Positions 53,028 to 64,000 of a stretch of DNA of 64,000 nt are shown here, piece by piece. Each line of letters starts with the position of its first letter. Positions within the stretch are counted from its first letter, which is position 1. Both the position numbers and the translations under genes were made by a program. The stretch is from Notospermus geniculatus. Lineage: Eukaryota; Nemertea; Pilidiophora; Heteronemertea; Lineidae. Where the stretch lies: assembly GCA_002633025.1 (NCBI GenBank), contig NMRB01000278.1:119979-183978 (forward strand). The letters are read 5' to 3'. The notes under the pieces were generated by a model. It did no database searches. It had not been told where the DNA came from and saw nothing but the letters and a program-made list of their open reading frames with translations.

Positions 53028-55345
53028 TTTCAGAATAAGGAAATGAATTGGTGATTTAATTAAAAGCGGAATATTATATGGGTGGCAAAGGGTTAATCAG
53101 TACATGAAATGAAAAATAAGTAAAAGCTAAAATAAGCTAAAAATAACTCTTGCCAAGAGCCAAGAGCTAGCTCTCCTAAAATAACTCCCATAGTGACAGT
53201 GAGGGGAGTCAACCCTAAATTCGACGTGAACATGAACTAGGTTGAGGCCCTGTGTGGCAAGTTTGCAGTAGCCTATATGCAGGAGAGCAATAAACAGCTC
53301 AGCTCTCCTCACTTCACTTTATTCCCCAAACCAATCATACTCTGTCATTCTTAGAAGGCCAGGGAGCGCCTCAAAAATACTGATTTAGAAATAAATAAAT
53401 AGGCCTACAGACGCATTCATGACATTGTTTATCAAGTCAGATTTCCTGGTATTTCCAACCAACCTCTGCCACGTGCATCACATTAACGTGAATGTGGTTA
53501 GAGATGTTGTGTGCACGCCACCCTGAACAGCCGACAGTTTCAAGTTCACTACCTACCATCAACACTAACCACAAGGTGGTGTACCAGAAACAGTCAGTCT
53601 GCGGGAATAGTGCCAGGCAAGTGAGACACAGCCAGTCCAAAATATAAACAAAGAACACGTGTCCACCGTCTAAAAATTGATGACACCACCCTTTCCCCAC
53701 ACAAGACGGAACAGCCATCACGGCCATAGTTGACGTCACTGAGGCGCAAGACTGTACAGTGTATTGATCCGAGAAAATAATTCTGACAAACAATGCGTAA
53801 ATATCGTGATAGTCGAGAGATAGTAATCAAACCAAGACAAATAGTGAAAAGGCACACTCTGAGAAGATAATTCTGCATGAAATCCGGGTGATTTTTGAGG
53901 TTAGGACTACGGTATATCGTGAGTGTTTTTATCTGGTGATTTGGTATTCAAGTCATTTCTCCATTACAAATTTTGGCGTAGTTAGGTCGTCAAGCAAGAA
54001 GTGAGAGCTTACGGGTGACCTCTTTGGCACGTTAAAGCCATTACTGGCTCAGAGAGAGCAAGGGTCATTTGTAAAGCTACGCTGGCTAAAGACCAGCGCA
54101 GCTAAAAAGGACAGTGGAATTACAAATAACTTCCGGCACTGCATTTTTGGGAACTAATTCTAAAAGTGTTGCTGTTCCTATGTCTTCCTATGTTTAAAGC
54201 TGCAATTTTCAGGAAAGGTGTTTAATATCTGTGTCATTATGACTATAAGAATCATAGCTTCGATACTTCTTGATTACCCCTAAAAAATGAAAAGTGTTAT
54301 CGTTTTTTCTGGGCCACCCGATATACCTGCGTAACCTGTTACTTGGTGTCGACATAAATGTTTTACTTGTCATCCCGTTTTGAATAGCCCTTCAACAGGC
54401 TTACTCAATTGGAACACGTGATCGAGGTGTCAGTTTTCCTTTTTCCCCCTCTATGAGGTCCTCACAAACACAACTGTAGAATCAGGCAAACTGCAGGCTT
54501 ATTTTAGTTTTAAATGCAAATATCTCTTAAAGTGATGTTTTAAAATGGTGTTTTCAGCAATAAAAGATAAATAAACACTGAGCTAACATATGTACCAGAT
54601 TCATTAATCAGTATTTTGAGTGTTTCTACTTCATTTCAGACATTTTGCAAATGTTCTTTGTTTTACCATTCAGTTATGTAATGGTCACTTTTTTCCTCTT
54701 TTACAATATAGAGTGATGTCTAAACTACATACATGTATTCCATCCATTTTTAGTACAACTACCCAACAATCAATACCTAAAAATGACTTGGTACAATCGT
54801 TCCTTAAGGAAACAGCTCCTTTCAAACCTTCATCAAAAACACACTTGTTTAACAATTTCCAGTTTTATGGTCTTAAAAGGTGTCCTTGTGGCCCTAGATT
54901 ATGTGTATGAAAAGAAAACGTGGCTATGAAAAATATTCATGGAAATATGCCGCAAAATTAGGCGGGCGTTAACTTTTGACTAATGGTGTACTCAGCTCAT
55001 ATGAAAAACGAAATAGGGTAGGGCGGAGGTATTACTGACTTAGTTCATATGGAAAATGAAAATGAAAATGCGCCAAGGCAGGTGATACCGTACTTGAATG
55101 GAAAACGAAAAATAGGGGGAGGGCGGAGTGATTACTGTACTTAGCTCATATGGAAAAAATAGGGTGGGGCGAAGTGATTACTGTACTTAATTCATATTAA
55201 GTAAATTCTGTACATCCTTTACTTGTATCTCCTTTATGTGAGCCCTTGCATGACATAAAACTGTTGGGGTTCGGATATTGTTTGGACTCCACGCAGGGTA
55301 CTGGTGGACGCCTGGTTTAACAGAGGCCATTGAACCATCTTCTTT

Positions 55346-55455
55346 GAAGATGGGGATTTGACCTAGTGATTAAGGCGATTGATGCCTCATGCGAGGTTCC
55401 ATGGGTTCGAATCTGGTAGGAAGCAATGTCTTTCACCTTGGAAACCCGATTGTAT
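55346..55455 (+). mobile_element. tRNA-derived SINE, second copy
   Basis: GGGGATTTGACCTAGTGATT followed by GGTTCGAATCTGG and a tail containing GTCTTTCACCTTGG, which matches the minus-strand SINE at 24471-24613. It interrupts the 50-bp minisatellite. A clear target duplication was not seen. Confidence 0.65.
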
Positions 55456-55680
55456 TTCAAAATTCACAAGGAAAATTAAAATAGGGTAGGGCGGAGTGAT
55501 TTCTGTACTTAGCTGAAACGGAAAATGAAACTAGAATAGGGTGAAGTGATTACTGTACTTAGCTCATATCGAAAACGAAACTAGAGTAGGGTGGAGCGAT
55601 TGCTAGTAAGCTCATATGGAAAACGAAACTAGAGTAGGGTGGAGTTGGAAAACGAAAATAGGGTAGGGCGGAGCGATTAC

Positions 55681-57267
55681 TACGGAAGCCGGTTCGTGCC
55701 ATGTGAAATTATTTTTTTATCTCGTAATTACGAGATAGCATCTCGTAATTACGACATAACATCTCGTAATTACGACATAGCATCTCGTAATTACGACATA
55801 GCATCTCGTAATTACGACATAACATCTCGTAATTACGACTGAGCTATCTCGTAATTACGAGATAACATCTCGTAATTACGACATAACATCTCGTAATTAC
55901 GACTTAGCTATCTCGTAATTACGAGATAACATCTCGTAATTACGACATAACATCTCGTAATTACGGCTTAGCTATCTCGTAATTACGAGATAACATCTCG
56001 TAATTACGACATAACATCTCGTAATTACGACATAGCTATCTCGTAATTACGACTTTTTATCTCGTTGGGTGAGCCGTGGAGTCGCTGACCACCATAGAGT
56101 TGCTGGGCTCCCAACGTGCAGATATTTGTTTGTCAGCCGCACTTCACTGGCAAATGGTAAATCAGTTGGGTGGGTGGGTGGGTGCGGGCGGGGGGGGGTA
56201 GAGTTAGTCAGGCAGGAGCTCAGCATCCTTTTCCATCTCCACAATTTTGTCCTAAAGCCTCTGTACTTGGTACGGGCGCGGACACTAATCTCCCTACCCT
56301 CTGGATGAAAATCATATGTCGACTGAAATTGTGCCTTTATTACTAACTGGGTTAATACCTCTCCCCACTCATGCCCCTCCTCCCCTTCACTATATCATGC
56401 GCCACTCCATCACTTCCGCTCTTCGTTTGAGCGCATCCGCCACTCCTCAGCCTCTGCCGCTGTATCCCCTTCTCCGTTTACCACCTTCCTCCTCCCCTGT
56501 AAGTGCAACACCCTCTCCCCTATTTTCCACCCCCACCTCTCCCCTATTTTCCATATAACCTAAAACCCGCCGCGCGCGAGATGTTTTAGTTGAAATCTCT
56601 TTTGTGTGAATGCGAATATCCGCCTTAACCCTTGTGTTCCGTTTCACCCCATCTGTTCATCGTCTTTCATCACCAGAATCGCGATATTGCACCTACACTC
56701 CATTTGCCCCACCCTCTCTTATTTCACTTTCCTGCGCTCCCTCTCTCATAGCCTCCTTCTTCACGCCCTCCTCCATCTCACAGCCTCCACTCCGTAGCCC
56801 AACTCACCTAGGTCCCTATCCAATCCAACCCCCGTCATAACCCCTGTCTCCTCCCTTTCTACTACATTCTTCCTTTCTCTCTCCATCTTCCCCTTAAAAC
56901 CTAGCTCCCACAAGCCTATTCGTCATTCCCTTCCTCTATAAAGTCGACTATATACGACATAGAATGTCAAGACAAAAAGTCGTAATTACGAGATAAAAAG
57001 TCGTTATTACGAGATGGTATGTCATAATTACGAGATAGCTAAGTCGTAATTACGAGATGTTATGTCGTAATTACGAGATAGCTAAGTCGTAATTACGAGA
57101 TGTTATGTCGTAATTACGAGATAGCTATGTCGTAATTACGAGATGTTATGTCGTAATTACGAGATAGCTATGTCGTAATTACGAGATGTTATGTCGTAAT
57201 TACGAGATGCTATCTCGTAATTACGAGATAAAAAAATAATTTCACGTGGCACGAACCGGCTTCCGTA
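55681..57267. mobile_element. 1.59-kb element made of palindromic 21-22 bp units
   Basis: Ends TACGGAAGCCGGTTCGTGCC and inverse, with GATTAC on both sides (55675-55680, 57268-57273). Just inside each end is an array of TCTCGTAATTACGA-based units (about 55718-56063 and, inverted, about 56976-57232). Every unit has the palindrome TCGTAATTACGA. The centre (56300-56940) is pyrimidine-rich and makes spurious open frames. No transposase was seen. Confidence 0.75.
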
Positions 57268-59183
57268 GATTACTGTACTCAGCTCAAATGGAAAACGAAA
57301 CTAGAGTAGGGTGGAGTTATTATGTACTTAGCTCAAATGGAAAACGAAACTAGGGTAGGGCGGAGTGATTACTGTACTCGGCTCATATGGAAAACAAAAA
57401 AAAAACGGTAGGGCGGAATGATTACTGTACTTAGCTCATATGCATTAGGTTTCTGGCCCCCTTTACGTTTTCAGACTTCAACAATAAATGTTCAGTGAGG
57501 CAAATATTAGGATGATTGTGGATGGATAAGGTGTGAGGATCTCCCAGTGAACAGCTTTTACCCCCACTGAGCTCAGTGTTGTTATACCGGTAGCGGTAGT
57601 GATTTAGCCACACAGAGTGCTATGCATAGGGACCAAGTTGTATGTTGGAGGGTGCGCATTTCTGGGAAAAGCCGAATTGTCTGTTTAAAATGAAACGTTT
57701 TTGGTCAAAAATGTTTTAAGGTCAGATTTAGGAATTCTACACCACATTCGATGTGCCAAATCCCAGGAATACCATTGCAAACAGTTTCGATTCGTTCGGG
57801 TAACTCCTTAAGGCTTTTCTGTTCGTCAGGCAGAGAACCACTAAGGGGATTATAACACTTGAGGGGTTAATACCCGACTTAAGAATGTTTGGAATCACCC
57901 CCAAACATCAAAGGAAGGTAGGGGTTCCGACATTTCTGGAGAAACGAAGCCGAAAAACGTAATGTGGTAAACGAAAATAGTGTAGGGCGGCGTGATTACT
58001 GTACTTAGCTCATATGGAAAACGAAAATAGGGTAGGGCGGAGTGATTACCGTACTTAGCTTATATGGAAACCAAAAATAGGGTAGGGCGGAGTGATTACT
58101 GTACGTAACTCATATGGAAAAGGAAACTAGAGTAGGATGGAGTTCTTATACTTAGCTCATATGGAAAACGAAACTAGGTAAGGCAGAGTGATTTGGAAAA
58201 CAAAACTAGAGTGGGGTGGAGTTATTATCTATTTGGAAAACGAAAAGACGATTCTTTTTCACTTACTTTTCGTCCATATCATTTACTTTCGACAGCCAGC
58301 CACAAAGGTGCAAAATGTGACGAAACATGGTTGCAGGAAAGACGGTGTTCAAGTTACTGTCATCCGTGACTCACTTGAACATTGTGAACGTGTTTTTAGA
58401 CTATCGATATTTCTGATCAATAGTGTTCCATATATTGAATGCCAAATTGGAATTTATACATGAGGAAGTTCTGACAAGAATGAATAACGACGCCAAAGAC
58501 AAATCACTAATGAAAGATAAGATAGGTGTAACAGGCCTGAACATGAGTTCTGAAAAGCCAGGAACAAACGATAGGGAGTAGGCCTACTGAGTAGGCCTAA
58601 GCATGTTCGACAAAAATGCATACGACGAGGCTTTTTTCGGCATTCACGACGAAATTCATATATCCAACACAGACAACAAAGAACGACACACAAAATGATA
58701 ACTACAGACGTCTCCGAATTTTGCAAATTTTCAACCCCGCCTCAGGCACTTTCTATAGACATGTCCCAGAAATAACGGGCCTATGTTTACATAGACTGAC
58801 ATGGCACTTATTTTCAGACGGCCAGTGCATAAAAATTACGCTATGAAAGTGAACCCACCACCCATCAAAACGGAATACGAGATCTCTAGATCATCCCCGA
58901 GTAAGGATATTTTGACAGTTATTTTTCAACAGTCACCAGTCAGCAGTCAACAGTCATTTTAAGAACCACGACAGTTTTGCAAAATAGGCCTACCTAAAGC
59001 GATGTGTCAGCAAAAAAATTTGAATGCAAAAGGGTACGAATCTTTGTTTACAAACATTCATTTCCTGCATTCTGATTGGCAGTGAGGGCAATGTTTACAA
59101 ACATCATCCTTCTGTTTACAAAACAACTGTCGATTCGCTTTAATAGAATATGATTCAAACAACAATAAAGACCATATCTGACA

Positions 59184-59372
59184 GCATTTGTGCTTTTCAC
59201 AGAAGATTATTCTGGTGCCCTGGACATTTTTTACTATGGCAAAGCGACAGAAAGGAAGTTCGGAGTTGAGGAACTGGCTGCTCTTATGGTGTCCTGTAAG
59301 GGCAAAGTACATGTATCCTGCGGGATTCACATCAGAGGCATGACGGACACAGTTCTTCACCTACACGTATAA
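59184..59372 (+). other. Unrecognised exon-like open frame
   Basis: Acceptor-like tgcttttcacag precedes an open frame (EDYSGALDIFYYGKATERKF...) of about 60 codons. Both strands are open here and no family is recognisable, so coding is unproven. The surrounding 58250-60440 region otherwise shows only fragments of an interspersed repeat (TCTATAGACATGGCCCAGAA near 58751 and 59568). Confidence 0.2.
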
Positions 59373-60445
59373 TGCACCATGGAGTTGCTGATTTGGCCAG
59401 CCCTCAATTCCTTATCAAACATCCCTGTTGATAATCTAAGCTACAGACATGACATATCCAGGATTGCCTCTCCTAGAAATGTGCCATTTACCTGCAGCAG
59501 ACTTGTAGCACAGGACTGATTAATATTCAGAGGTCTTTTTTTCCAATCCAGGTTATCTTGACTATAGACATGGCCCAGAAATAACGGGACACCCGGTCCA
59601 GTTTTCGACCATCTCCTAAAGCTTAGCAGAAATCAGATTTAGCTTGACATTAATTTTTATTCTTTTTGGCCATTGGAAAGAGGATTACTTCTGGATATTG
59701 ACAATCCAAAAATTTTGGAACCCAAATGATAGATGATTTAGACAAGCCTGGCGGCGTAAATGGTTCACGTGGAATGAGTTTGAAATAAAGAATGTTCGCA
59801 CAAACACACAAAACTCTAAACCTGACACACTAAACAGTCCAAAGAACAGAAGTTGTGATAGCTTACGCAATTGTGCATTCGATTCAGGTCAACACACCGA
59901 CTGAAAAAAGTAAACAAATCAACCCTCCCTCTCCATCATGATGACACAAAACAAGCCAGTACTAGCACAAAAGGGTGAGTGATAATCCACGGGTCGTCGT
60001 AATAATAAACAAATGAACGCTGATGAACTATGCACTATGGCTATTAAAAGAGAGAGACTGACCTCAAACCTTCTAAATATAAATCCACTTCTATTAAATA
60101 CAAATCCACGTGGTTCTCAACCTCGGCGAACACGTGCTCATCAGCCTCTGTCCTACTTTCGGACTCGGTCGGTAAATAGGGGAGCCTATGTAAGCCCCAT
60201 GGATTTTAAACCAATCAGAATCATTTCTTAATTATGAAGTCAGTGAAAAACCACAAAATGCCCGAAAAAACATATTAATCGCAAAATAATCGGTCTTATT
60301 ATTAGCCCGGACACCACTAGGCATAAAAAGTAACATATACCACCTGAGTGTTTTGAAAGCCGATAATGATTTAGTGCCGAAAACTGTGTCGAAAGCTCAT
60401 TTTGGACCAAATATAATGGTCACTTAAAGGGACAATAGGCCCACG

Positions 60446-61834
60446 TGAACCAAAAAGAGTGATTTTACTGAGGCAATCATCGAAAAAATGGTCAAAATTC
60501 GTGTGTGCGGCGGGCGTGACGTTACGTCATTGGCGTCACGACGCAACAGTTTCCAATGCTTTTCCACGGCAAAAACGTGCATTATGGAAACTTTGGAACT
60601 AAAATTTCAGCTTCTATCGGTCTGCACACCTGTGTTGACGAGATACACGCCATGCTGTTTACACAGGTTAAGTCTACTGGTAATTAGCTACATGATGAGG
60701 GGTCAATTGTTATGTTAAACTTTCTTGCTTTCTCACAACGGGGATTTCAAAATGGGATGCAAAAACCAACTTGGCAAACATAGCCCCGTAATCAAGCCAA
60801 AAGGGTGAATGTCGTCCTGGGTACCCCTAAAGGGTACCCAGGTCCAACCTGGGTATCCCTAAATGGCACCCAGGTACGTACTGGGTACCCTTTAGGAACC
60901 TAAAGGATACCCAGTTTGAAATTCCCGCCTGGTGAGATACCTGGAATCCAGTTTGATGGTACTTTTACCGTTCAGCTCGTCATGCTTGCAAGCGTAACAC
61001 GTGGAGATGACATTATGGCGACCGGAGTGCCAGACTCGCGTCTAAAAGAGTATCTCGCCGGTATACCGACCTACAGAGATGTCATTTTTGTGTCCAAAGC
61101 GAAGTTAAAAGCAAATATGTTGAGGTCGACAACGACGGGAAATTTAGACCAAAACCAGGAGTTAAGGCAGGACCAAAACACGCCAAATGACAAACTGACA
61201 TCAAAGTTAAATATCAGGTCAAACTTCTTTTTCAAAAATGTAGGGGATAATCAGTCAAATTTTGAGATTCCACGGATTGAAGAATGGCGATTTGGGAATC
61301 GGCACCACAGCGCACGTACCATATTCGACCTGGATTCCAGGTATCTCACCAGGCAGGAATTTCAAACTGGGTATCCTTTAGGTTCCTAAAGGGTACCCAT
61401 TACGTACCTGGGTGCCATTTAGGGATACCCAGGTTGGACCTGGGTACCCTTTAGGGGTACCCAGGACGACATTCACCCTTTTGGCCGTAATCAACGGGCC
61501 ATGTCTATAGATAGGCATAATTTCTTCACAAAAATGACTGTTGACTGTTGACTGCTGACTGTCAAAAAATGACTGTCGAAATATCCTCACTCTCATCCCC
61601 ATGTAAACAATACGGCGTGTATCTCCTCAATACGTGTGTACAGATCGATTGAAGTTGAAATTTTGGTTCTTATGTTTCCCAAAACACAGGTTTTGCCTTG
61701 GGAAAGCTGTGGATTCTGTTGCGTCGTGACGTCAATGACGTAACGTCACGCCGGCCGCACACGCGAAATGTGACCACTTTTCTGGTGACTGCCTCAATAA
61801 AATCACTCTTTTCTTCGATCTTTTGGGTTCCCAA
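60446..61834. repeat. Older inverted-repeat element hosting the second Mutator-like insertion
   Basis: Arms about 60446-60665 and 61606-61834 are inverted copies (both hold GTGACGTTACGTCA-type and GATTTTATTGAGGC-type blocks). The arms are diverged, while the inner element's target duplication is perfect, giving the order of insertion. A further outer pair (58886-58957 with 61535-61602, rich in CAGTCAACAGTC) suggests an even larger host unit. Confidence 0.65.
60796..61485. mobile_element. Mutator-like non-autonomous element, copy 2
   Basis: 690 bp starting GCCAAAAGGGTGAATGTCGT and ending with the inverse, with TIRs of about 170 bp and a perfect 9-bp target duplication CGTAATCAA (60787-60795, 61486-61494). 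The TIRs contain repeated GGGTACCC palindromes. An open frame of 157 codons (60916-61389, plus) runs from one TIR to the other; I do not recognise its product, and its central 270 bp could be captured host sequence. The element was inserted inside an older inverted repeat (60446-61834). Confidence 0.82.
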
Positions 61835-62131
61835 ATTTTTGCATTGCCAATATCTACACTCGTCCCCAGTAGCCTCGAGCTTAATACTAGTTACGCTCTC
61901 AACCACTGGCACAGATGGGTAATTCTCGAGTAGAGAATGGATATTACAAAATCAAATTTTTATTTTCATCTTTGATATTACAACTCGTTCAGATCAGCAA
62001 AAAATCTAGGAGATCCAGGCAACACTGCTGGAAGTTATAATGTACAGTGTTTTTCAATTATAAGGCAAGAAAAATTTATGAAAATTAAAATTCTTGTTTT
62101 TTTGCACAGAATGTCCTGACATGACCTTGAG

Positions 62132-63042
62132 TCCATGGGCTAGGGGTGTTCCCGTGTGCATAAGATGTACCCTAAGTTACTCTACTGTTTCTGAGAGGGG
62201 AGTATCCATATTATAAGAAAATCTTGGGTAGACTTTCTCAAACCCGGCAGCAAGTGAGAAAGAGACCCCTAAAGTTAGGTTACTGGAAATAAAAAGGGGG
62301 TCAAAAATATGATATCATCAGATCATATCAATATTTGTGTCAAAATGTAGGTCTGTACCTGTACTTCAAGGAAATATGCATCCCAAAGCCAGATCAGGTC
62401 CTTGTTTGTCTACAAAAGGGGTTAAAAAAGGGAAAATCCCAACTTTGACCCCTTGCCATTGGCTTCAGAGGCAACTTCAGCCGATAAAAATTGATCATTT
62501 CCACTCAGATAAGTAATACCTACATTTTGATACCCATCTTGACACCATATCTATTCGGGTATAAACAGACCCCTTTTTCGACCCTTTTTTACCTGTTTTG
62601 ACCCTTAAGGACCTTGGGCCAAAGTAACCATATCAAGATGGGTATCAAAATGAAGGTATAACTTAGCTGAGTGGAACTGATCAACTTTTATTGGCTTAAG
62701 TTGCCCCTGAAGCCAATGGCAAGGGGTCGAAGTTGGATTTTTCCCTTTTTTAACCCCTTTTGTAGGGGCTCACAGGCCAAATCTGACTTTGGGGCATATA
62801 TTTTCTTGAAGTACACTCACAGACCTACATTTTGACACCAATATTGATATGATCTGATGATATCATATTTTTGACCCCTTTTTTATTTCCAGTACCCTAA
62901 CTTCAGGGGTCCCTTTCTCACTTGCTGCCGAGTTTGAGAAAGTCTACCCAAGATTTTCTTATAATATGGATACTCCCCTCTCAGAAACAGTAGAATAACT
63001 TAGGATACATCTTATGCACACGGGAACACCCCTAGCCCATGC
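62132..63042. repeat. 0.9-kb palindrome
   Basis: Arms of about 410 bp (62132-62542 and 62633-63042) are close inverted copies around a 90-bp centre. Shared blocks include CTAGGGGTGTTCCCGTGTGC and GATACCCATCTTGA with their inverses. No coding sequence is evident. Confidence 0.85.
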
Positions 63043-64000
63043 ATTACTTGTTTTGGTACCCTTTTTAGCCGTTCGTAGGTCAGATTACATTCATGAAAAC
63101 CATGGTGTTTTGGTTGATTTCACATCCACAAGACCTGATTGAGGAACAGTGGACAAATACAACACATTACAGTTGGGATGAATGTGACTTCGAAGCCTTC
63201 TTTTGAGGAGTAATTTTTTTGTAATTCCGTTACTGTAATTCTGTTACCACACACTGTCTTTAGAAATGTTGATTTCTCTTAGATGTAGAAAGATTTGGTG
63301 ACGGTTAAGAGTCAATCCGTGGTTGGACCATGCAAAAGGTGCTAAGGTGGGGGTCAACCAAAATCAATATAATTTGGTGCATATATGGACCTTGGCTCAA
63401 GTACCAAGAATGCACAATATGAGCCAATTCCATTCAGTCGTTCTGAGCACATGGTCAAAATTGAGTTTGAGGGGTAGGCATGGGCAATTTCGGAGGATTC
63501 TGAAAGGGCAGTATTGAATTACCTCTTGGCAGAAAACGGAACAAGATATGACACTACAATTTTGCAAGGTACTTTCCTGTCATATTATCTACATTTTAAC
63601 AGAAGATCACAAAAAATAACAGTAATTTGAGAGAGAAATTGAAGGAATTCTACCCCCACCCCCAAAATAGCTTATTTTGAGGAGCCATGTTCAACACCCT
63701 CCAGATCAACTGCTGCTCCTATTCAGATAATGAAACTCACAGGGAATAACAAGCAAGAGGTATATTTTCGTTCTCTGAAAAAGAAATTTGGAATTCGCAA
63801 CAGTTCACGAGTAATAGCCCCATTGTTCGAAGGCTCTTTACCAGTACTTGTATAGTGCTGCCCCCTATTGTCGGTTACCCTACCCACATTCAACTCCAAA
63901 GTTTTACTTCTTTGAGCATGTTCTTACATCACAGTCATGGTTAAGGGAGTGAAAAATAAAAATATTTTATTCCCAAAACCATGTAGGCCTACATGTAGTT
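63043..64000. other. No recognisable feature
   Basis: Unique-looking noncoding sequence with no long frame, no tRNA-like box and no inverted partner in the window. It ends with a GTAGGCCTAC palindrome. Confidence 0.6.

Larger units (their letters stand above)
50357..54324. mobile_element. Decayed Tc1/mariner-type element with CGGGTTGCCCAGAAAAACG ends
   Basis: Inverted ends lie at about 50357-50425 (and again in the duplicate at 50893-50961) and 54236-54324; both read GCCCAGAAAAA(A)CGATAACAC inwards. Interior includes a transposase fragment (51230-51700), a 99-bp tandem repeat and a MITE nest, so it has been inflated by later insertions. The left duplicate is probably an assembly artefact. 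Confidence 0.5.
54990..58250. repeat. Minisatellite, unit about 50 bp, interrupted
   Basis: Units of the form GAGTGATTACTGTACTTAGC, CATATGGAAAACGAAA, TAGGGTAGGGCG recur at 54990-55200, 55480-55680, 57268-57450 and 57955-58250. The array is broken by a SINE (55346-55455), by the palindromic element 55681-57267 and by 57440-57955, where I see nothing recognisable. Confidence 0.8.

Noticed and set aside
56316-56840. Pro/Ser-rich open frames on the plus strand
   Set aside because: They come from the pyrimidine-rich centre of the element 55681-57267; low complexity, no domain.
55718-57232. CRISPR-like regular repeats
   Set aside because: Units are contiguous palindromes without unique spacers, in a eukaryotic transposable element.

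Overview
This looks like a window of animal nuclear DNA, most likely from a marine invertebrate. The evidence is spliced genes with GT-AG introns, eukaryotic transposon families, tRNA-derived SINEs and dozens of MITE-like inverted repeats. The palindrome TAGGCCTA is strongly enriched. I cannot name the species. There are five sequencing gaps (4961, 963-1023, 26120-26881, 47075-47096, 50470), and two of them (4961 and 50470) have duplicated flanks that look like assembly artefacts.

The one host gene I can support is a SAMHD1-like dNTP triphosphohydrolase on the minus strand, running from 42634 to 4091 and continuing off the left edge. I can place eleven exons, all with GT-AG borders and matching phases. 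They cover the HD-domain core: the H167, H206/D207 and D311 equivalents of human SAMHD1 are all present. Its most unusual property is a tandem set of five diverged copies of one phase 0-0 exon (19163-19288, 16415-16540, 15655-15780, 12759-12881, 12454-12567), corresponding to human residues about 233-277. Only the first copy keeps the active-site His-Glu.

The intron between the exon carrying the HD motif (40260-40375) and the next (23243-23313) is about 17 kb. All but roughly 250 bp of it is made of two abutting elements with TA target sites and mariner-like ends (23393-32050 and 32053-40088). The second carries a PIF/Harbinger transposon whose three-exon nuclease is open across all its exons. 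Its nuclease and MADF-type genes are interlocked on opposite strands, each holding a coding exon inside an intron of the other. The first carries a 615-bp Mutator-like element that has captured a helicase exon fragment, a 570-bp mariner-type MITE and a SINE with a 15-bp target duplication.

The left 42 kb is therefore the SAMHD1 gene with repeat-filled introns. The right 21 kb (about 42.7-64 kb) has no gene I recognise. It holds a decayed Tc1/mariner fragment, a 99-bp tandem repeat that stays open on the minus strand, a nest of MITEs (52434-53027), a 50-bp minisatellite interrupted by a 1.59-kb element built from palindromic 21-bp units (55681-57267), a second Mutator-like element inside an older inverted repeat (60446-61834), and a 0.9-kb palindrome (62132-63042).
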